This document shows, in pieces, positions 1 through 10,591 of a DNA stretch of 64,000 nucleotides. Source of the stretch: Pseudohongiella sp. (GTDB taxonomy: Bacteria; Pseudomonadota; Gammaproteobacteria; Pseudomonadales; Pseudohongiellaceae); the NCBI GenBank assembly GCA_030651695.1, contig JAUSCD010000029.1, positions 558,001 through 622,000 on the forward strand. Direction: 5' to 3'. The translations under genes were made by a program, and so were the position numbers. Numbering within the stretch: the first letter of the stretch is position 1; each line of letters begins with the position of its first letter. Under the pieces are notes generated by a model. That model worked only from the letters and a program-made list of their open reading frames with translations. It did no database searches and was not told the origin of the DNA.

Positions 1-1392
1 GCCGTCGCCCACCACTCCGACCGATTTTACCGGCAGAAATACAGCAAAAGCCTGGCTGGTCTTGTGGTAATAACCAGAGCGGTGCAGCTCTTCGATAAAA
101 ATCGCATCCGCACGACGCAACGTCTCGCAATACTCCTTTTTCACTTCTCCGAGGATACGCACACCCAGACCAGGGCCCGGAAACGGATGACGATAGACCA
201 TGTCGTAAGGCAGTCCAAGCTCCAGACCCAGCCGGCGCACTTCGTCTTTGAACAATTCTCTCAGTGGCTCAACCAGCTTTAATGCCATGTTCTCCGGCAG
301 GCCGCCTACATTGTGATGTGACTTGATGACATGCGCCTTGCCTGTTCTTGAACCTGCAGACTCAATCACATCCGGGTAGATCGTGCCTTGCGCCAGCCAC
401 TTGACGTTAGCGATTTTGCTGGCTTCCTCATCAAACACTTCAATAAATGTATTGCCAATAGCTTTACGTTTTTTCTCAGGATCGCTGACGCCCGCCAATG
501 CACTCAGGAAACGATTCTCCGCATCAACACGAAGCACTTTTACGCCCATATTCTGCGCAAAAGTTGCCATCACCTGATCACCTTCCCGCAATCGTAGCAA
601 CCCGTTGTCTACAAATACGCAGGTCAGCTGATCACCAATGGCTTTGTGCAGCAAAGCGGCAACAACCGATGAATCTACACCGCCGGACAAACCCAACAAC
701 ACGTGATCGCTGCCAACCTGCTCTCGGACTTTGTTGATGGCATCTTCAATAATATTGGCTGATGTCCATAGCGCCTCACAACCACACACAACATGAACAA
801 ACCGTTCCAGTATGCGCTGCCCTTGCAAGGTGTGGGTCACTTCCGGGTGAAACTGGATACCATAGAAGCGCCGGGTTTCATCCGCCATTGCAGCGATCGG
901 GGCGCTGGAAGTCTCAGCACTGACCACAAACCCCGGCGGCAACTTGACGACTTTATCGCCGTGGCTCATCCAGACATCCAACTGCGCAATGCCGCCTGCC
1001 GCGATGCGATCTTCTATACCCTCAAACAATGCGCCAGGTGCCGGCAGATTGACTTCAGCATAACCAAACTCTGATTTATCAGAAGCTTCTACCTTGCCGC
1101 CCAACTGCTCGGCCATGCTCTGCATGCCATAACAAATGCCCAGCAACGGCAGCCCCAGATCAAAAAACCATTTGGCTACCTGAGGGGAGTCTTTTTGAGT
1201 TGCCGTCTCCGGCCCGCCAGAAAATATTACACCCTTTGGTGCAAAGGTTTTGACTTCCTCCAGATCACACTGGTTGTCCCAGATCTCACAATAAACACCC
1301 AACTCACGTACGCGCCGCGCGATCAGTTGTGTGTACTGCGAACCGAAATCAAGAATAAGAATTTTCTGGCTGTGAATATTTTGCTGACTCAT
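1..1392 (-). CDS. guaA: GMP synthase (glutamine-hydrolysing), 3' end cut by window
   Basis: It converts XMP to GMP using glutamine, the last step of guanine nucleotide synthesis in the cytosol. The visible 464 residues start with [20 protein letters not shown]. The class I glutamine amidotransferase domain comes first, with nucleophile Cys87 in GICYGMQ and the FHPEVTHT His/Glu pair. The ATP pyrophosphatase domain follows with its LSGGVDSS P-loop, and the start of the dimerisation domain is seen. About 60 C-terminal residues lie outside the window. It sits 95 nt downstream of guaB on the same strand, the usual guaBA operon. No defect is visible in the part that can be read. Confidence 0.97.
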   Translation of the reverse strand, partial: MSQQNIHSQKILILDFGSQYTQLIARRVRELGVYCEIWDNQCDLEEVKTFAPKGVIFSGGPETATQKDSPQVAKWFFDLGLPLLGICYGMQSMAEQLGGKVEASDKSEFGYAEVNLPAPGALFEGIEDRIAAGGIAQLDVWMSHGDKVVKLPPGFVVSAETSSAPIAAMADETRRFYGIQFHPEVTHTLQGQRILERFVHVVCGCEALWTSANIIEDAINKVREQVGSDHVLLGLSGGVDSSVVAALLHKAIGDQLTCVFVDNGLLRLREGDQVMATFAQNMGVKVLRVDAENRFLSALAGVSDPEKKRKAIGNTFIEVFDEEASKIANVKWLAQGTIYPDVIESAGSRTGKAHVIKSHHNVGGLPENMALKLVEPLRELFKDEVRRLGLELGLPYDMVYRHPFPGPGLGVRILGEVKKEYCETLRRADAIFIEELHRSGYYHKTSQAFAVFLPVKSVGVVGDG

Positions 1393-1487
1393 GTCGGGGA
1401 AGGCCTTGGTAATACAAACCACCTTCTGCTACCGACCCGTGTTTTAACACAAACAGTCAATAACAGAAGGCGGAAAGCAGGTTAACG

Positions 1488-2957
1488 TTAACTGAGACGA
1501 TAGTTCGGTGCTTCTTTGGTTATGCTGACATCGTGTACATGGCTTTCCTGCATGCCTGACGATGTAATCTTCACAAATTCGGGTTTTGTGCGCATAGTGT
1601 CTATATCTTCGCAGCCGGTATAACCCATGCTTGAACGCAGACCACCCATCAACTGATGCACAATACCCGACATCGAACCTTTATAGGGCACACGACCTTC
1701 AATACCTTCCGGTACCAACTTTTCTACTCCGGATGCGGCGTCCTGAAAATAGCGGTCACTGGAGCCCTGACTCTGAGCCATTGCACCCAGTGAACCCATA
1801 CCACGATAGGCTTTGTAGCTGCGGCCCTGATAGAGTTCTACTTCACCCGGCGCCTCTTCGGTGCCAGCCAGCAGACCGCCAACCATCACAACATTGGCAC
1901 CGGCAGCGATCACCTTGGCCAGATCACCAGAGAACCGCACACCACCGTCAGAAATCACACAAACATTGGTATCTTTAAGAGCATCTACCACATTTGAGAC
2001 CGCTGTCATTTGCGGAACACCAACACCGGTTACGATACGGGTTGTGCAGATAGAGCCCGGGCCGATGCCAACTTTGACAGCATCAGCGCCGGCTGCAGCG
2101 AGATCGCGTGCCGCCTGCGCGGTGGCGATGTTCCCGCCAATAACCGGTAGTTCCGGGTACAGGCCCTTGATCCGGCGCACCATCTCCAGCACACCTGCGG
2201 AATGACCGTGAGCAGTGTCGATGACTATGACATCCACGCCGGCTTCAACCAGTGCCTGCACACGATCAACAGTATCATTGCTGGTGCCCACGGCAGCAGC
2301 AACGCGCAAGCGGCCCTGCTGATCCTTGGAAGCGTTAGGATAGTCTTCGGATTTACGGATGTCCTTCAGTGTTATCAGACCGCGCAGTTCAAATTCGTCG
2401 TTAACTACCAGAATCTTCTCGATACGATGCTGGTGTAACAACGCTTTGATCTGGTCATGACTTGCGTCTTCTTTAACCGTCACAAGACTGTGTTTGGGCG
2501 TCATTATGGTCTCAACCATCGCATTCAGATTGGTCTCGAATCGCACATCACGGCTGGTTACTATGCCAACCAGCTGACGGCCAACCACTACCGGCATGCC
2601 TGAAATGTCGTATTCGCGCATCAAGGCAATCAGGTCGGAGATTCTGGCGTCAGGGGCGATCGTAATTGGGTCTTTTACAACACCGCTCTCGTATTTCTTA
2701 ACGGTTCGAACTTCCCTGGCCTGCTGCTCTACCGTCATGTTCTTGTGTATGACCCCGATTCCACCTTCCTGCGCCATAGCAATAGCGAGACGCGCTTCCG
2801 TCACGGTATCCATGGCGGCAGACATCAAGGGAATGTTCAGGGTAATACTCGCTGTCAGGCGGGTTTTCAGGCTGACGGCTTTGGGGAGAACAGACGAGTG
2901 GGCGGGCAGAAGCAGTACATCATCAAACGTCAGTGCTTCTTCAGCAATCCGTAACAT
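1488..2957 (-). CDS. guaB: IMP dehydrogenase
   Basis: It oxidises IMP to XMP with NAD+, the step before GuaA. The 489 residues match the family length. The TIM-barrel has the catalytic loop GPGSICTTR near residue 300 and the flap ending in YRGMGS. A tandem CBS pair is inserted at about residues 95-205 (for example [18 protein letters not shown]). The start ATG has AGGTGA a few bases upstream. guaB is first in the guaBA operon and divergent from xseA across 64 nt, where a sigma70-type promoter can be read. Confidence 0.98.
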   Translation of the reverse strand: MLRIAEEALTFDDVLLLPAHSSVLPKAVSLKTRLTASITLNIPLMSAAMDTVTEARLAIAMAQEGGIGVIHKNMTVEQQAREVRTVKKYESGVVKDPITIAPDARISDLIALMREYDISGMPVVVGRQLVGIVTSRDVRFETNLNAMVETIMTPKHSLVTVKEDASHDQIKALLHQHRIEKILVVNDEFELRGLITLKDIRKSEDYPNASKDQQGRLRVAAAVGTSNDTVDRVQALVEAGVDVIVIDTAHGHSAGVLEMVRRIKGLYPELPVIGGNIATAQAARDLAAAGADAVKVGIGPGSICTTRIVTGVGVPQMTAVSNVVDALKDTNVCVISDGGVRFSGDLAKVIAAGANVVMVGGLLAGTEEAPGEVELYQGRSYKAYRGMGSLGAMAQSQGSSDRYFQDAASGVEKLVPEGIEGRVPYKGSMSGIVHQLMGGLRSSMGYTGCEDIDTMRTKPEFVKITSSGMQESHVHDVSITKEAPNYRLS

Positions 2958-2984
2958 AAGTTTTCACCTATCCACAAAAACGCG

Positions 2985-3013
2985 ATTATACAGACCAAGG
3001 TGTGTCAGGTAAA
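2985..3013 (-). promoter_or_regulatory. Probable sigma70 promoter of guaBA
   Basis: Read on the minus strand, a perfect -10 TATAAT (plus-strand 2985-2990) lies 17 nt from a -35-like TTTACC (3008-3013). It is about 28 nt from the guaB ATG. No clear PurR box was seen in this short interval. The spacing and the perfect -10 make it credible, although the -35 is weak. Confidence 0.6.
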
Positions 3014-3021
3014 CTGGCGTC

Positions 3022-4278
3022 ATGAAACAACAGCCCGTCACCAGCCCCATCAACGACTCAATGGTCTTTACCGTCAGCGCACTCAACGGCCTGGCACGTG
3101 AACTGCTGGAGGAGTGTTTCCCCTCAGTCACGGTTGAAGCCGAAATATCGAATCTTTCACTACCTGCTTCCGGCCACTGGTATCTGACACTGAAAGATGA
3201 CAGCGCCCAGATACGGTGTGCGATGTTTCGTAACCGCAATATGTCTGTGCGATTCAAGCCTGCGAACGGCATGCAGATCACAGTCAGAGGCAAACTCAGT
3301 CTTTATGAAGGACGCGGCGACTATCAGCTGATTCTCGAGAGTATGGCTGACGCAGGTGCCGGCGCATTACAACGGGCGTTTGAACTGCTCAAACAAAAAC
3401 TGCTGGACGAAGGTCTGTTTGATCCGGCGAACAAAAAGCCAGTGCCCGAGCATTGTCGCCATGTAGCGGTCATCACTTCACCAACGGGCGCTGTAATCCG
3501 CGACATCCTGAGTGTGTTTAATCGCCGCTTCCCGGGGATGCGGGTAACAGTATTGCCGGTTCCTGTTCAGGGTGTAGAAGCTGTTCCTGCAATAATAAAA
3601 GCATTCGACACCATAACAAAGCGCCACCAGGAACTACAGTTTGACGCGGTGATTGTTGCCCGCGGCGGTGGTTCGCTGGAAGATTTGCAGGCATTTAATG
3701 ATGAGGCCGTCGCAAGAGCTATCGCACGCTGCCCATTGGCCACCGTCAGCGCAATAGGTCACGAAACCGACGTCAGCATTGCAGACTTTGTCGCCGACGT
3801 CAGAGCGCCCACACCCAGTGCGGCTGCTGAGTTATTGAGCCCGGACCAGCGCACGCTGATAAACGCTTTGAAACAGCTGGAGCAAAAAATACACCGGCAA
3901 ATCCAGAATCTGTTAAACCAACGCAAACTTCAGTTGGAGTGGCTGCAGAAACGCCTGCAACACCCGGGTCGCAGACTGCAGGAACAGGCGCAGACTCTGG
4001 ACAGACTGGATATTCAACTCAAACGGGCGATGCAGACTATTCTGCAGCAACAAAAACTCAAACTTCAGATGCTGGCGAGAAATCTTGACACCGTTAGCCC
4101 ATTGCAGACAATCCAGAGAGGCTTCAGTATCACTCAGAATTCAGAAGGTAAACTGATTACTTCAGCCACCCAGGTTAAACCGGGCGACCAGTTATTGAGT
4201 ATTGTTAAAGCAGGTAGAATTGTCAGCACTGTCAATACAGTCCGGATAGCTGACAGCGCACCAAAGATAATCGGATAG
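3022..4278 (+). CDS. xseA: Exodeoxyribonuclease VII large subunit
   Basis: Catalytic subunit of exonuclease VII, which with XseB degrades single-stranded DNA to oligonucleotides in the cytosol. At 418 residues it is slightly shorter than the E. coli protein. An N-terminal OB-fold (about 15-115) is followed by the catalytic domain with ARGGGSLEDLQAFNDE and GHETDVSIADFVADVRAPTP. A long Gln/Leu-rich coiled coil (about 270-345) and a short C-terminal segment end the protein. It is divergent from guaB, as in many gammaproteobacteria. xseB is not nearby. The next gene starts 8 nt later on the same strand, so the two may be co-transcribed. Confidence 0.96.
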   Translation: MKQQPVTSPINDSMVFTVSALNGLARELLEECFPSVTVEAEISNLSLPASGHWYLTLKDDSAQIRCAMFRNRNMSVRFKPANGMQITVRGKLSLYEGRGDYQLILESMADAGAGALQRAFELLKQKLLDEGLFDPANKKPVPEHCRHVAVITSPTGAVIRDILSVFNRRFPGMRVTVLPVPVQGVEAVPAIIKAFDTITKRHQELQFDAVIVARGGGSLEDLQAFNDEAVARAIARCPLATVSAIGHETDVSIADFVADVRAPTPSAAAELLSPDQRTLINALKQLEQKIHRQIQNLLNQRKLQLEWLQKRLQHPGRRLQEQAQTLDRLDIQLKRAMQTILQQQKLKLQMLARNLDTVSPLQTIQRGFSITQNSEGKLITSATQVKPGDQLLSIVKAGRIVSTVNTVRIADSAPKIIG

Positions 4279-4286
4279 AAGCGGAG

Positions 4287-5000
4287 ATGTCGATGAATAA
4301 ACGCGAACAACAAAGATTGATCAGGGAACAGAAGCAACAGGCTGCGCAAAAAAAGGATGTAACAAAAAAGAACATCACCCGACTTGCACTGGTTGTTCTG
4401 GTTCCATTGATCGTGATTGGCATACTCTATGGATTGCTGGGACAAGGCACCGCCTATCCGCCGGATCGGGTTGCCCAGTCAGATCATGTCAAAGGCAATC
4501 CTGACGGTGTCACACTGGTCGTTTATGCCGATTTTCAGTGCCCAGCCTGCGCAGCAGAACATCAAATGATGGCCATGGCCTGGCCGCGGATTGCAGATCG
4601 GGCACAACTGGTATTCAGGCACTATCCGCTGACGAGCACTCACCGCTTTGCCTGGATTGCTGCTCTCTATGCTGAAGCGGCCGGTGCACAAGATAAGTTC
4701 TGGGAGATGTACGACCAACTGTTTATCAATCAGGCGTACTGGTCAACGCTGGCGTCGGTCAACGACGAATTTGATGGCTATCTGGAGCAATTGGGTCTGG
4801 ATGTCGCACGCGCGCATCAGGATATGAGATCAGATGCCATCATCCAGAAAATCAGAAATGACCAGCGCGGGGGCACAAACGCTGGTGTTCGCGGGACACC
4901 CGCCCTGTTCGTGAACGGACGTCTGACGCCGGTACCACAGAATCCTGTTGATATGGCTGCAGTGGTCAGTCGCGCTGTCGCCGCAGGCACTACGGACTGA
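4287..5000 (+). CDS. DsbA-like membrane-anchored thioredoxin-fold protein
   Basis: Thiol-disulfide oxidoreductase of the DsbA/DSBA-like thioredoxin superfamily (237 aa). A charged N-terminus rich in K/R/Q (1-31) precedes one transmembrane helix (about 32-51), which would place the catalytic domain in the periplasm. The active site CPAC lies at Cys85 and Cys88 in ADFQCPACAAEH, and a cis-Pro loop reads VRGTPALFVNG. The fold and CxxC support redox activity; whether it oxidises, reduces or isomerises substrates cannot be told. It lies 8 nt after xseA and is convergent with rodA. A GGAG-like site just before the ATG supports the start. Confidence 0.85.
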   Translation: MSMNKREQQRLIREQKQQAAQKKDVTKKNITRLALVVLVPLIVIGILYGLLGQGTAYPPDRVAQSDHVKGNPDGVTLVVYADFQCPACAAEHQMMAMAWPRIADRAQLVFRHYPLTSTHRFAWIAALYAEAAGAQDKFWEMYDQLFINQAYWSTLASVNDEFDGYLEQLGLDVARAHQDMRSDAIIQKIRNDQRGGTNAGVRGTPALFVNGRLTPVPQNPVDMAAVVSRAVAAGTTD

Positions 5001-5016
5001 TACCGGAACTTACACA

Positions 5017-5052
5017 GGACCCGACTCAGGGCCGGATTCAGGGCCGGATTCA
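5017..5052. repeat. Short tandem repeat, three 12-bp units
   Basis: Two identical 12-bp units (GGGCCGGATTCA) at 5029-5040 and 5041-5052 follow a degenerate first unit (GGACCCGACTCA, 5017-5028). The repeat lies in the 57-nt space between the convergent ends of the DsbA-like gene and rodA, so it is outside both reading frames. Confidence 0.8.
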
Positions 5053-5056
5053 GGAA

Positions 5057-6202
5057 CTACGGCGGTAACAGCCGCCGGTGAGTGTGAATGGACATCAATA
5101 TTCCGAAGCCCGCCAACAAGGTAACTGCTGATGTGCCTCCATAACTGACCAATGGCAAAGGCACACCCACCACCGGTAGCAAACCAGAGACCATGCCCAT
5201 ATTGACCACCACGTAAATGCAAAAGGTCAAAGTCAGGCTGACGCCCAGCAAGCGCCCGAACGTATCCGAGGCATGCATACTGATAAACATGCCACGGGCA
5301 ATAATAAACAGGTAGAGCAGAAGCAGAACAACAATCCCAATCAATCCCAATTCTTCACCAATCACTGCGAGGATGAAGTCCGTCGATGACTCTGGCAGAA
5401 AGTCCAGCCTTGACTGAGTTCCATTTAGCCAGCCCTTTCCCATCAGTCCACCAGAGCCGATTGCGATCTTGGATTGAATGATATTCCAGCCCGCGCCTAA
5501 TGGGTCTGCTTCGGGATTGAACAATGTGTCGATACGTCGCCTTTGATAGTCCTGCAAGACAAACAAATACATCATAGGAACAGCTATTACCGCAAGGACG
5601 CCAGCCAGACTGATGATGCGCCATGACAACCCTGCGAAAAACAACACAATGATGCCCGCCATTCCAACCAGAATGGCTGTCCCCAGATCAGGTTGGGTAC
5701 CAATTAACGCAACCGGGATGGCGATGATAACGAGACTGATGCCAATATCGAGCAATCTCGGCGGCAGAGATCGCATAGTAAAATACCAGGCCGCCATAAT
5801 AGGCAGCGACAATTTCATAATCTCAGATGGTTGAAATCGCCCCAGACCAGGAATCGCAAGCCAGCGCTGCGCACCGTTGACCACAACTCCAAAAAACAGC
5901 ACCAATACTAATAACACGCTGCCAAAAATAAACACCGGAAGCGCCCAACGGCTGAAAGTTCGAGGCGGGATCTGCGCAAACACCAGTAACACCACAAAAC
6001 CAACCGTCAGTCGCAGGGACTGATTGATTACTGCATCTAAATCTTCGCCGGTGGCGCTGTAGAGAACAAACAAACCGGCTATAGAGACCAGGAACAGAGC
6101 AAACAGCAGAGGAATATCAACGTGCAGGCGCCAGGCCAGCGTGCGCTCCTGTGGCCGCAAATCAAAACGCGGCGCAGTCATTCTTCGCAATAATTCTGTC
6201 AT
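5057..6202 (-). CDS. rodA: Rod-shape peptidoglycan glycosyltransferase RodA
   Basis: SEDS-family polymerase that builds lateral-wall peptidoglycan with its cognate class B PBP. It has 381 residues and about ten predicted membrane segments. The signature SSTDFILAVIGEELGLIG lies near residue 285, and the C-terminus reads GVPLPLVSYGGTSAVTLLAGFG, typical of RodA/FtsW. Length and N-terminus (RPQERTLAWRLHVDIPLLFAL) fit RodA rather than FtsW. The usual partners mrdA (PBP2), rlmH and mltB are not adjacent: the neighbours here are a DsbA-like gene and a DoxX gene. Confidence 0.93.
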   Translation of the reverse strand: MTELLRRMTAPRFDLRPQERTLAWRLHVDIPLLFALFLVSIAGLFVLYSATGEDLDAVINQSLRLTVGFVVLLVFAQIPPRTFSRWALPVFIFGSVLLVLVLFFGVVVNGAQRWLAIPGLGRFQPSEIMKLSLPIMAAWYFTMRSLPPRLLDIGISLVIIAIPVALIGTQPDLGTAILVGMAGIIVLFFAGLSWRIISLAGVLAVIAVPMMYLFVLQDYQRRRIDTLFNPEADPLGAGWNIIQSKIAIGSGGLMGKGWLNGTQSRLDFLPESSTDFILAVIGEELGLIGIVVLLLLYLFIIARGMFISMHASDTFGRLLGVSLTLTFCIYVVVNMGMVSGLLPVVGVPLPLVSYGGTSAVTLLAGFGILMSIHTHRRLLPP

Positions 6203-6318
6203 GCAGGCGCCCGACCTTAAAAACTACTTGGGGGATATGGGTCGAAAAACGTTGTTTCTGTATGTCTTCAACCGCACTCAAAGGGTAGCGCAAGCTGCAT
6301 TTTAAGTCTATGCTCATG

Positions 6319-6368
6319 CCGGCTTCCGGGGCTGGCATCCATGATTTTACTGCGCGCACGGAAGCCGG
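6319..6368. repeat. 10-bp inverted repeat in the rodA/doxX divergent region
   Basis: CCGGCTTCCG at 6319-6328 is matched perfectly by CGGAAGCCGG at 6359-6368, with 30 nt between. It lies 41 nt upstream of the DoxX-family start, in the 207-nt region between two divergent genes. It may be an operator or an mRNA hairpin. No recognised regulator site was found. Confidence 0.5.
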
Positions 6369-6409
6369 AAACCAACAATAACGCATACAATAAAAAACAT
6401 GGAGTCAGC

Positions 6410-6850
6410 ATGTCTTTCATCAGGTCCCTTGGCAAAGCAGTGAACAAACTGGCAGATAACACTCAAACCCTGTCGTGGACCATTTTCCGCGTGTTATCCA
6501 GTGCGATGTTTATGACTCATGGCTGGCCAAAGATGTTTGGCGACAGGACACAACCGTTCTTCGGAGGTATGGGATTTTTTGGTATCGACGTCGGTATAAA
6601 TATGTTGTGGATTGCTGGTGCAATAGAACTGTTTGGCGGCGCCCTTCTGGTGCTGGGTCTCTTCACACGATACATTGCAGCGCTCGCCGCCATACTGATG
6701 GTGATGGCTTATCTGGCAGCACATCCTGCCTGGTTCCCCACGCTCAACAACGGCGAACTGGCAGCCATGTATTTTCTCACCTACTTTGTGCTATTTGCTT
6801 TTGGTCCAGGGAAAATCAGTCTGGATGCTATGCTGCGCGGCCGCGCCTGA
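6410..6850 (+). CDS. DoxX family membrane protein
   Basis: Small inner-membrane protein (146 aa) of the DoxX family, with four predicted hydrophobic segments. Motifs include SSAMFMTHGWPKMFGD at the first helix and a conserved ELFGGALLVLGLFTRYIAALAA. Family members are linked to redox or sulfur chemistry, but the exact role is not known. The ATG at 6410 is chosen because GGAG lies 5 nt before it; an upstream in-frame ATG at 6341 would add a charged, non-family extension. Its 3' end overlaps the convergent MBL hydrolase gene by 23 nt. Confidence 0.85.
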   Translation: MSFIRSLGKAVNKLADNTQTLSWTIFRVLSSAMFMTHGWPKMFGDRTQPFFGGMGFFGIDVGINMLWIAGAIELFGGALLVLGLFTRYIAALAAILMVMAYLAAHPAWFPTLNNGELAAMYFLTYFVLFAFGPGKISLDAMLRGRA

Positions 6851-7781
6851 TCCAGTGCAGCAAGCCTTGGGCATTCAGGTCCATGTCTCCTGACAGCAGA
6901 CGCCGGATATCCCCGGCGTCATGTCGGCTTCGCCTTGATGCCAGCTCGTCTACGCTATGCTGCATCAAGAGACTGGCCAGATCTTCTGAATCTGAAACGC
7001 CGTCGAAAGCTTGCACCATACGTACATAGGCATCGATCTGGGTATGCAGATCAGCTGCAAGTTCAGCCACATTTTCATGCTTCCCAAAATGCGTGAGATA
7101 GACACAGGCAGGATTAAACTCCATCAACCGATTGATTGTGCTGTGCCAGGCAGAAGGGTCAAATTGCACAGGGGTTGAAGGCGGGAAAATAAACGGTCGG
7201 ATTCCGTCATTCAGTTCCGGGTAACTGACACCAAAACTATCTCCACAAAAAAGCCCCCGGCTTTTTCTGTCCCAAACCACATAGTGATGACGGGCATGAC
7301 CCGGCGTATCGATTATTGCCAACTCGCGCAAGCCAAGCCGAATATTATCGCCGTCGTGCACAACCTGAACTCTGGATGCAGGCACAGGCACCAAAGACCC
7401 GAACGCAGCTTCATAGCGAGCCTCACCGTAAACTGCCAGTGAGCCGGCTTGCAACTTTTCCGGGTTGATCATGTGTGCTGCGCCGCGCTCGTGAATCAGC
7501 AGCGTCGCGTTGGGTAGTTGCTGCATCAGAGCGCCGGCGCCGCCAGCGTGATCCAGATGCACATGCGTCGGCATAACCCAGCGTACCTGCCCTGGTGACA
7601 CCCCGTGAGCAGACAACACCTGCATCAACAAAGGCAAACTGTTGCGGGTTCCTGTGTCTATAAATGCCGCTTCATCCCCATCGATCATCAAATAACAGGA
7701 AGCCAGCCCGCTGCGAAAAAGTTCAGTATCAATACAACTGACACCGTGCCCGTAGTCTATCCAGCGTGCAGACTTTTTCAT
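6828..7781 (-). CDS. Metallo-beta-lactamase-fold hydrolase
   Basis: Putative zinc-dependent hydrolase of the MBL superfamily, 317 residues from the chosen start. The metal site is PTHVHLDHAGG (about residues 71-80). Further ligands are likely in IIDTPGHARHH (near 165), FCGDSFG and the late VYLTHFGKHEN. The pattern resembles glyoxalase II-like or quinone-oxidoreductase-associated MBL proteins; the substrate cannot be given. AGAGG lies 7 nt before the ATG at 7781, so the longer reading from 7802 is less likely. It is convergent with the DoxX gene, and its last 23 nt overlap it. Confidence 0.85.
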   Translation of the reverse strand: MKKSARWIDYGHGVSCIDTELFRSGLASCYLMIDGDEAAFIDTGTRNSLPLLMQVLSAHGVSPGQVRWVMPTHVHLDHAGGAGALMQQLPNATLLIHERGAAHMINPEKLQAGSLAVYGEARYEAAFGSLVPVPASRVQVVHDGDNIRLGLRELAIIDTPGHARHHYVVWDRKSRGLFCGDSFGVSYPELNDGIRPFIFPPSTPVQFDPSAWHSTINRLMEFNPACVYLTHFGKHENVAELAADLHTQIDAYVRMVQAFDGVSDSEDLASLLMQHSVDELASRRSRHDAGDIRRLLSGDMDLNAQGLLHWIRRGRAA

Positions 7782-7835
7782 GATTTTGCCTCTGTAACGC
7801 ACAGCAAAGTTTCGGATGTTCAGTAAGCAGAGATA

Positions 7836-9107
7836 TCAATAACAGGTGTCCGCAAGAAAACAATCCACCCGTTGCATCATCGAGGCAAATGCAGGATTGA
7901 ACGTTGCACGGCGCATCAGCCTGCCGTCATACAATCCGTCCAGTAGCAGACTGCGTTCGCCATAGACCGTTTCGATATCATCTGCAAGACACTGCTCAAA
8001 ACGCTCAGCCACTGCTGAATAATGCAGGCATTGCCTGTAACCGGCGTCACGTCCGTAATGCGGATCGTTGCCAGGGATCGTAATACCAACATGCGAAACA
8101 CTCACAATTCTGTGTTCTGTATCGACAATGGACTCAACTGAGATTCCACCGCAGTTTGTCAGCTGCTCGCTGGCATCATTGGCTGAAGAGTACCACAACA
8201 GATGGCGTCGGTTACGGGGAGCCTTCTCACAGAAAAAATCTGCAGCAGCGCTCACATCCACTGTTGCATCAACGCCACTGACCACCATAAACACTGGCAA
8301 CTCCAACGCTTGCATCTGGCGCCAACCGAGCTCTCGCACCAGCAAATAAAATTCGGCACCCGCGTTTATAGCTAATGTTTCGTACTTGGCAGCATCGCGC
8401 TCACGTTCGGTACCAAGCCAGTCCATAAACCATCGGACGTACGGCGCGAAGCGCACATTCGGATCAGGTAAAGCCATGGCCGGCGACATCAGAACAAGTC
8501 CGGCAAGAAAACTGTCATCCCGGTTCTGATCAGCATATTCGACAGCCAGGGTAGCCCCGGCTGAATAACCCACCAGGTAAAGTTCGTTGACCCGCCCGCG
8601 AAAACTGTCCACGCCATAACGGGTGATCTGGCGCCATTCATCGCGATGTACTTTCAGGCTGTCACCGGGAACCGTGCCATGACCCGGCAGCAACACTGAG
8701 CGCACTACCGAGCATGGCGAACGCCCTGCCAACGAGCGGGCAACAGCCGATAAAAGATAAGGAGAATCTGTCAAACCGTGAATCAGCAGATAACCTGTGC
8801 GCGGCTCTCCAGCCTCACACAAGGGTGCTTCCCGGATTTCATAAGGGGCGCGCATTTGTAGCGTACGCTCAAGCGGGTAGTCGTCACCAAACGGCGATGG
8901 CCCTGCGCGCTCATAAACGACACTCAGCGCGTTTGCAAGCTGAGCACGAGTGCTGTCGAGATAGTCGTCAAAACTGATGTCAGAATCAGGCGCCCTGACG
9001 GCAAAGCCGCTCGTTTGCAAGTGTGCTGGCTTGTCGCCACAGGCAGACAACACCAGCAAACCCAGGAGAAAAATCAGACTGTAGAGCTGCGCAGTAAGTT
9101 TTCTCAT
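7836..9107 (-). CDS. Lipoprotein alpha/beta hydrolase
   Basis: Predicted lipid-anchored esterase/lipase-like enzyme (423 aa). The signal peptide ends in a lipobox LVLSAC with Cys23. The alpha/beta-hydrolase core has the oxyanion region YLLIHGLTDSPYLL, the nucleophile elbow GYSAG (about 183), a candidate acid in GVDATVD and a candidate His in SVSHVGI. The substrate is not evident. It follows der by 9 nt on the same strand, so it may be the last gene of the der transcript. The mature protein should face the periplasm or outer membrane. Confidence 0.82.
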   Translation of the reverse strand: MRKLTAQLYSLIFLLGLLVLSACGDKPAHLQTSGFAVRAPDSDISFDDYLDSTRAQLANALSVVYERAGPSPFGDDYPLERTLQMRAPYEIREAPLCEAGEPRTGYLLIHGLTDSPYLLSAVARSLAGRSPCSVVRSVLLPGHGTVPGDSLKVHRDEWRQITRYGVDSFRGRVNELYLVGYSAGATLAVEYADQNRDDSFLAGLVLMSPAMALPDPNVRFAPYVRWFMDWLGTERERDAAKYETLAINAGAEFYLLVRELGWRQMQALELPVFMVVSGVDATVDVSAAADFFCEKAPRNRRHLLWYSSANDASEQLTNCGGISVESIVDTEHRIVSVSHVGITIPGNDPHYGRDAGYRQCLHYSAVAERFEQCLADDIETVYGERSLLLDGLYDGRLMRRATFNPAFASMMQRVDCFLADTCY

Positions 9108-9116
9108 TCCGCTCCG

Positions 9117-10541
9117 TCAACGCTTGTTACGAACCCTGGGCGTCTTTGGCGCATTGGGATCTTTACGGTTTTTGGCTATCCGGCGCTTGGCAGCAACCAG
9201 GCCATAGTTCATACCCTTTTCGTGCTCGATAAAGGGGTTGTCATCAGTACGTAATTCAATACGCACCGGAGTACCTTCCAGTTTGAGCACAGTACGGAAA
9301 GTTTTCTCCAGATAACGTTTGTAGCTATCGGGTAACTTGTCAGTCTGTTTACCGTGAATCACGATGATTGGCGGGTTTTGCCCGCCAGCATGCGCATAAC
9401 GCAATTTGATTCGACGGTTGTTCACCATGGGTGGCGAGTGATCTGTACAGGCATCCTGCAAAACACGGGTCAACACATTGGTGCTGAGTTGACGCTTGGC
9501 AGATTCATACGCAGTGTGGATGGATTTATACAAATCGCCCACTCCCGTACCGTACTTGGCAGAAATAAAATGGATAGCTGCAAAATCTACAAAAGCAAAC
9601 CGTCGCCGGATGTCATTTTTGATTTTATCCTTCTGCTCCTGATCCATGCCGTCCCATTTATTAAGTGCGATCACCAGAGCACGGCCAGCATCCAGCACAT
9701 AACCCAGCAGGTGCAAGTCCTGCTCTACAATACCGTCACGTGCATCAACTACCAGCACCACCACATTGGCATCCTGTATCGACGTCAGTGATTTGACCAC
9801 AGAGAATTTTTCGATAGTCTCGGTGGTCTTTCCGCGACGGCGGATACCAGCCGTATCAATCAACGTATAGCGCTGACCGTGGCGCTCAAATGGTATATAA
9901 ATACTATCGCGGGTGGTGCCACCTTCATCAAAAACAACTACGCGCTCTTCACCCAGCATGCGGTTAACCAGCGTAGACTTGCCAACATTCGGGCGGCCGG
10001 CAATCGCAATGCGTATGCCCTCGTCTTCACGATCCTCTTCCGACTTGGGTTCCGGGAAATCCGCCAGCACATAGTCAAGCAGTTTTTTTACACCACGCCC
10101 CTGGCTTGCTGTTACAGGAAACAACTTGTCGAAGCCAAGTCCGTAGAAGTCACCCATGGCAACGTCTTCGTCAATACCATCGACTTTGTTTACCACCAGG
10201 ATTGCTGGCTTGCTGATCTTGCGCAGGTGATCAACAATCTGGGTATCCGCAGGATTAAGACCCGCGCGGCCATCCACCATAAGCAGTACAACATCTGCTT
10301 CTTCGATCGCCAGCAGAGACTGCGAGGCCATCTCAAAATTAATGCCGGTTTCGCCGCCTTCAAGACCCCCGGTGTCAATCACGATATAAGGTTTGTCAGC
10401 GCCTTTACCTTCGCCATATTGGCGATCACGTGTCAGCCCCGGAAAATCGGCGACAAGCGCGTCCCGGCTGCGGGTCAGCCGGTTAAATAGTGTTGATTTG
10501 CCTACATTGGGGCGGCCGACTAGGGCCAGTACGGGTTTCAT
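9117..10541 (-). CDS. der: Ribosome biogenesis GTPase Der (EngA)
   Basis: Essential double-GTPase needed for 50S subunit maturation. The 474 residues hold two GTP-binding domains: G1 motifs GRPNVGKST at residues 8-16 and again near 183, NKVD and NKWD as G4 motifs, and DTGG/DTAG G3 motifs. A C-terminal KH-like domain ends in a basic tail ([13 protein letters not shown]). Its place directly after bamB on the same strand is the common gammaproteobacterial order. No unusual feature was seen. Confidence 0.98.
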   Translation of the reverse strand: MKPVLALVGRPNVGKSTLFNRLTRSRDALVADFPGLTRDRQYGEGKGADKPYIVIDTGGLEGGETGINFEMASQSLLAIEEADVVLLMVDGRAGLNPADTQIVDHLRKISKPAILVVNKVDGIDEDVAMGDFYGLGFDKLFPVTASQGRGVKKLLDYVLADFPEPKSEEDREDEGIRIAIAGRPNVGKSTLVNRMLGEERVVVFDEGGTTRDSIYIPFERHGQRYTLIDTAGIRRRGKTTETIEKFSVVKSLTSIQDANVVVLVVDARDGIVEQDLHLLGYVLDAGRALVIALNKWDGMDQEQKDKIKNDIRRRFAFVDFAAIHFISAKYGTGVGDLYKSIHTAYESAKRQLSTNVLTRVLQDACTDHSPPMVNNRRIKLRYAHAGGQNPPIIVIHGKQTDKLPDSYKRYLEKTFRTVLKLEGTPVRIELRTDDNPFIEHEKGMNYGLVAAKRRIAKNRKDPNAPKTPRVRNKR

Positions 10542-10591
10542 ACAAAAGGATTCCGGAATGAGTGCGCGGCCATGATGGCCGCGCAGTATCG

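Noticed and set aside
1-1485. Several plus-strand frames over guaA
   Set aside because: They are antisense to guaA, whose conserved motifs cover the whole stretch.
5017-5052. Start of a CRISPR or satellite array
   Set aside because: Only three 12-bp units with no spacers.
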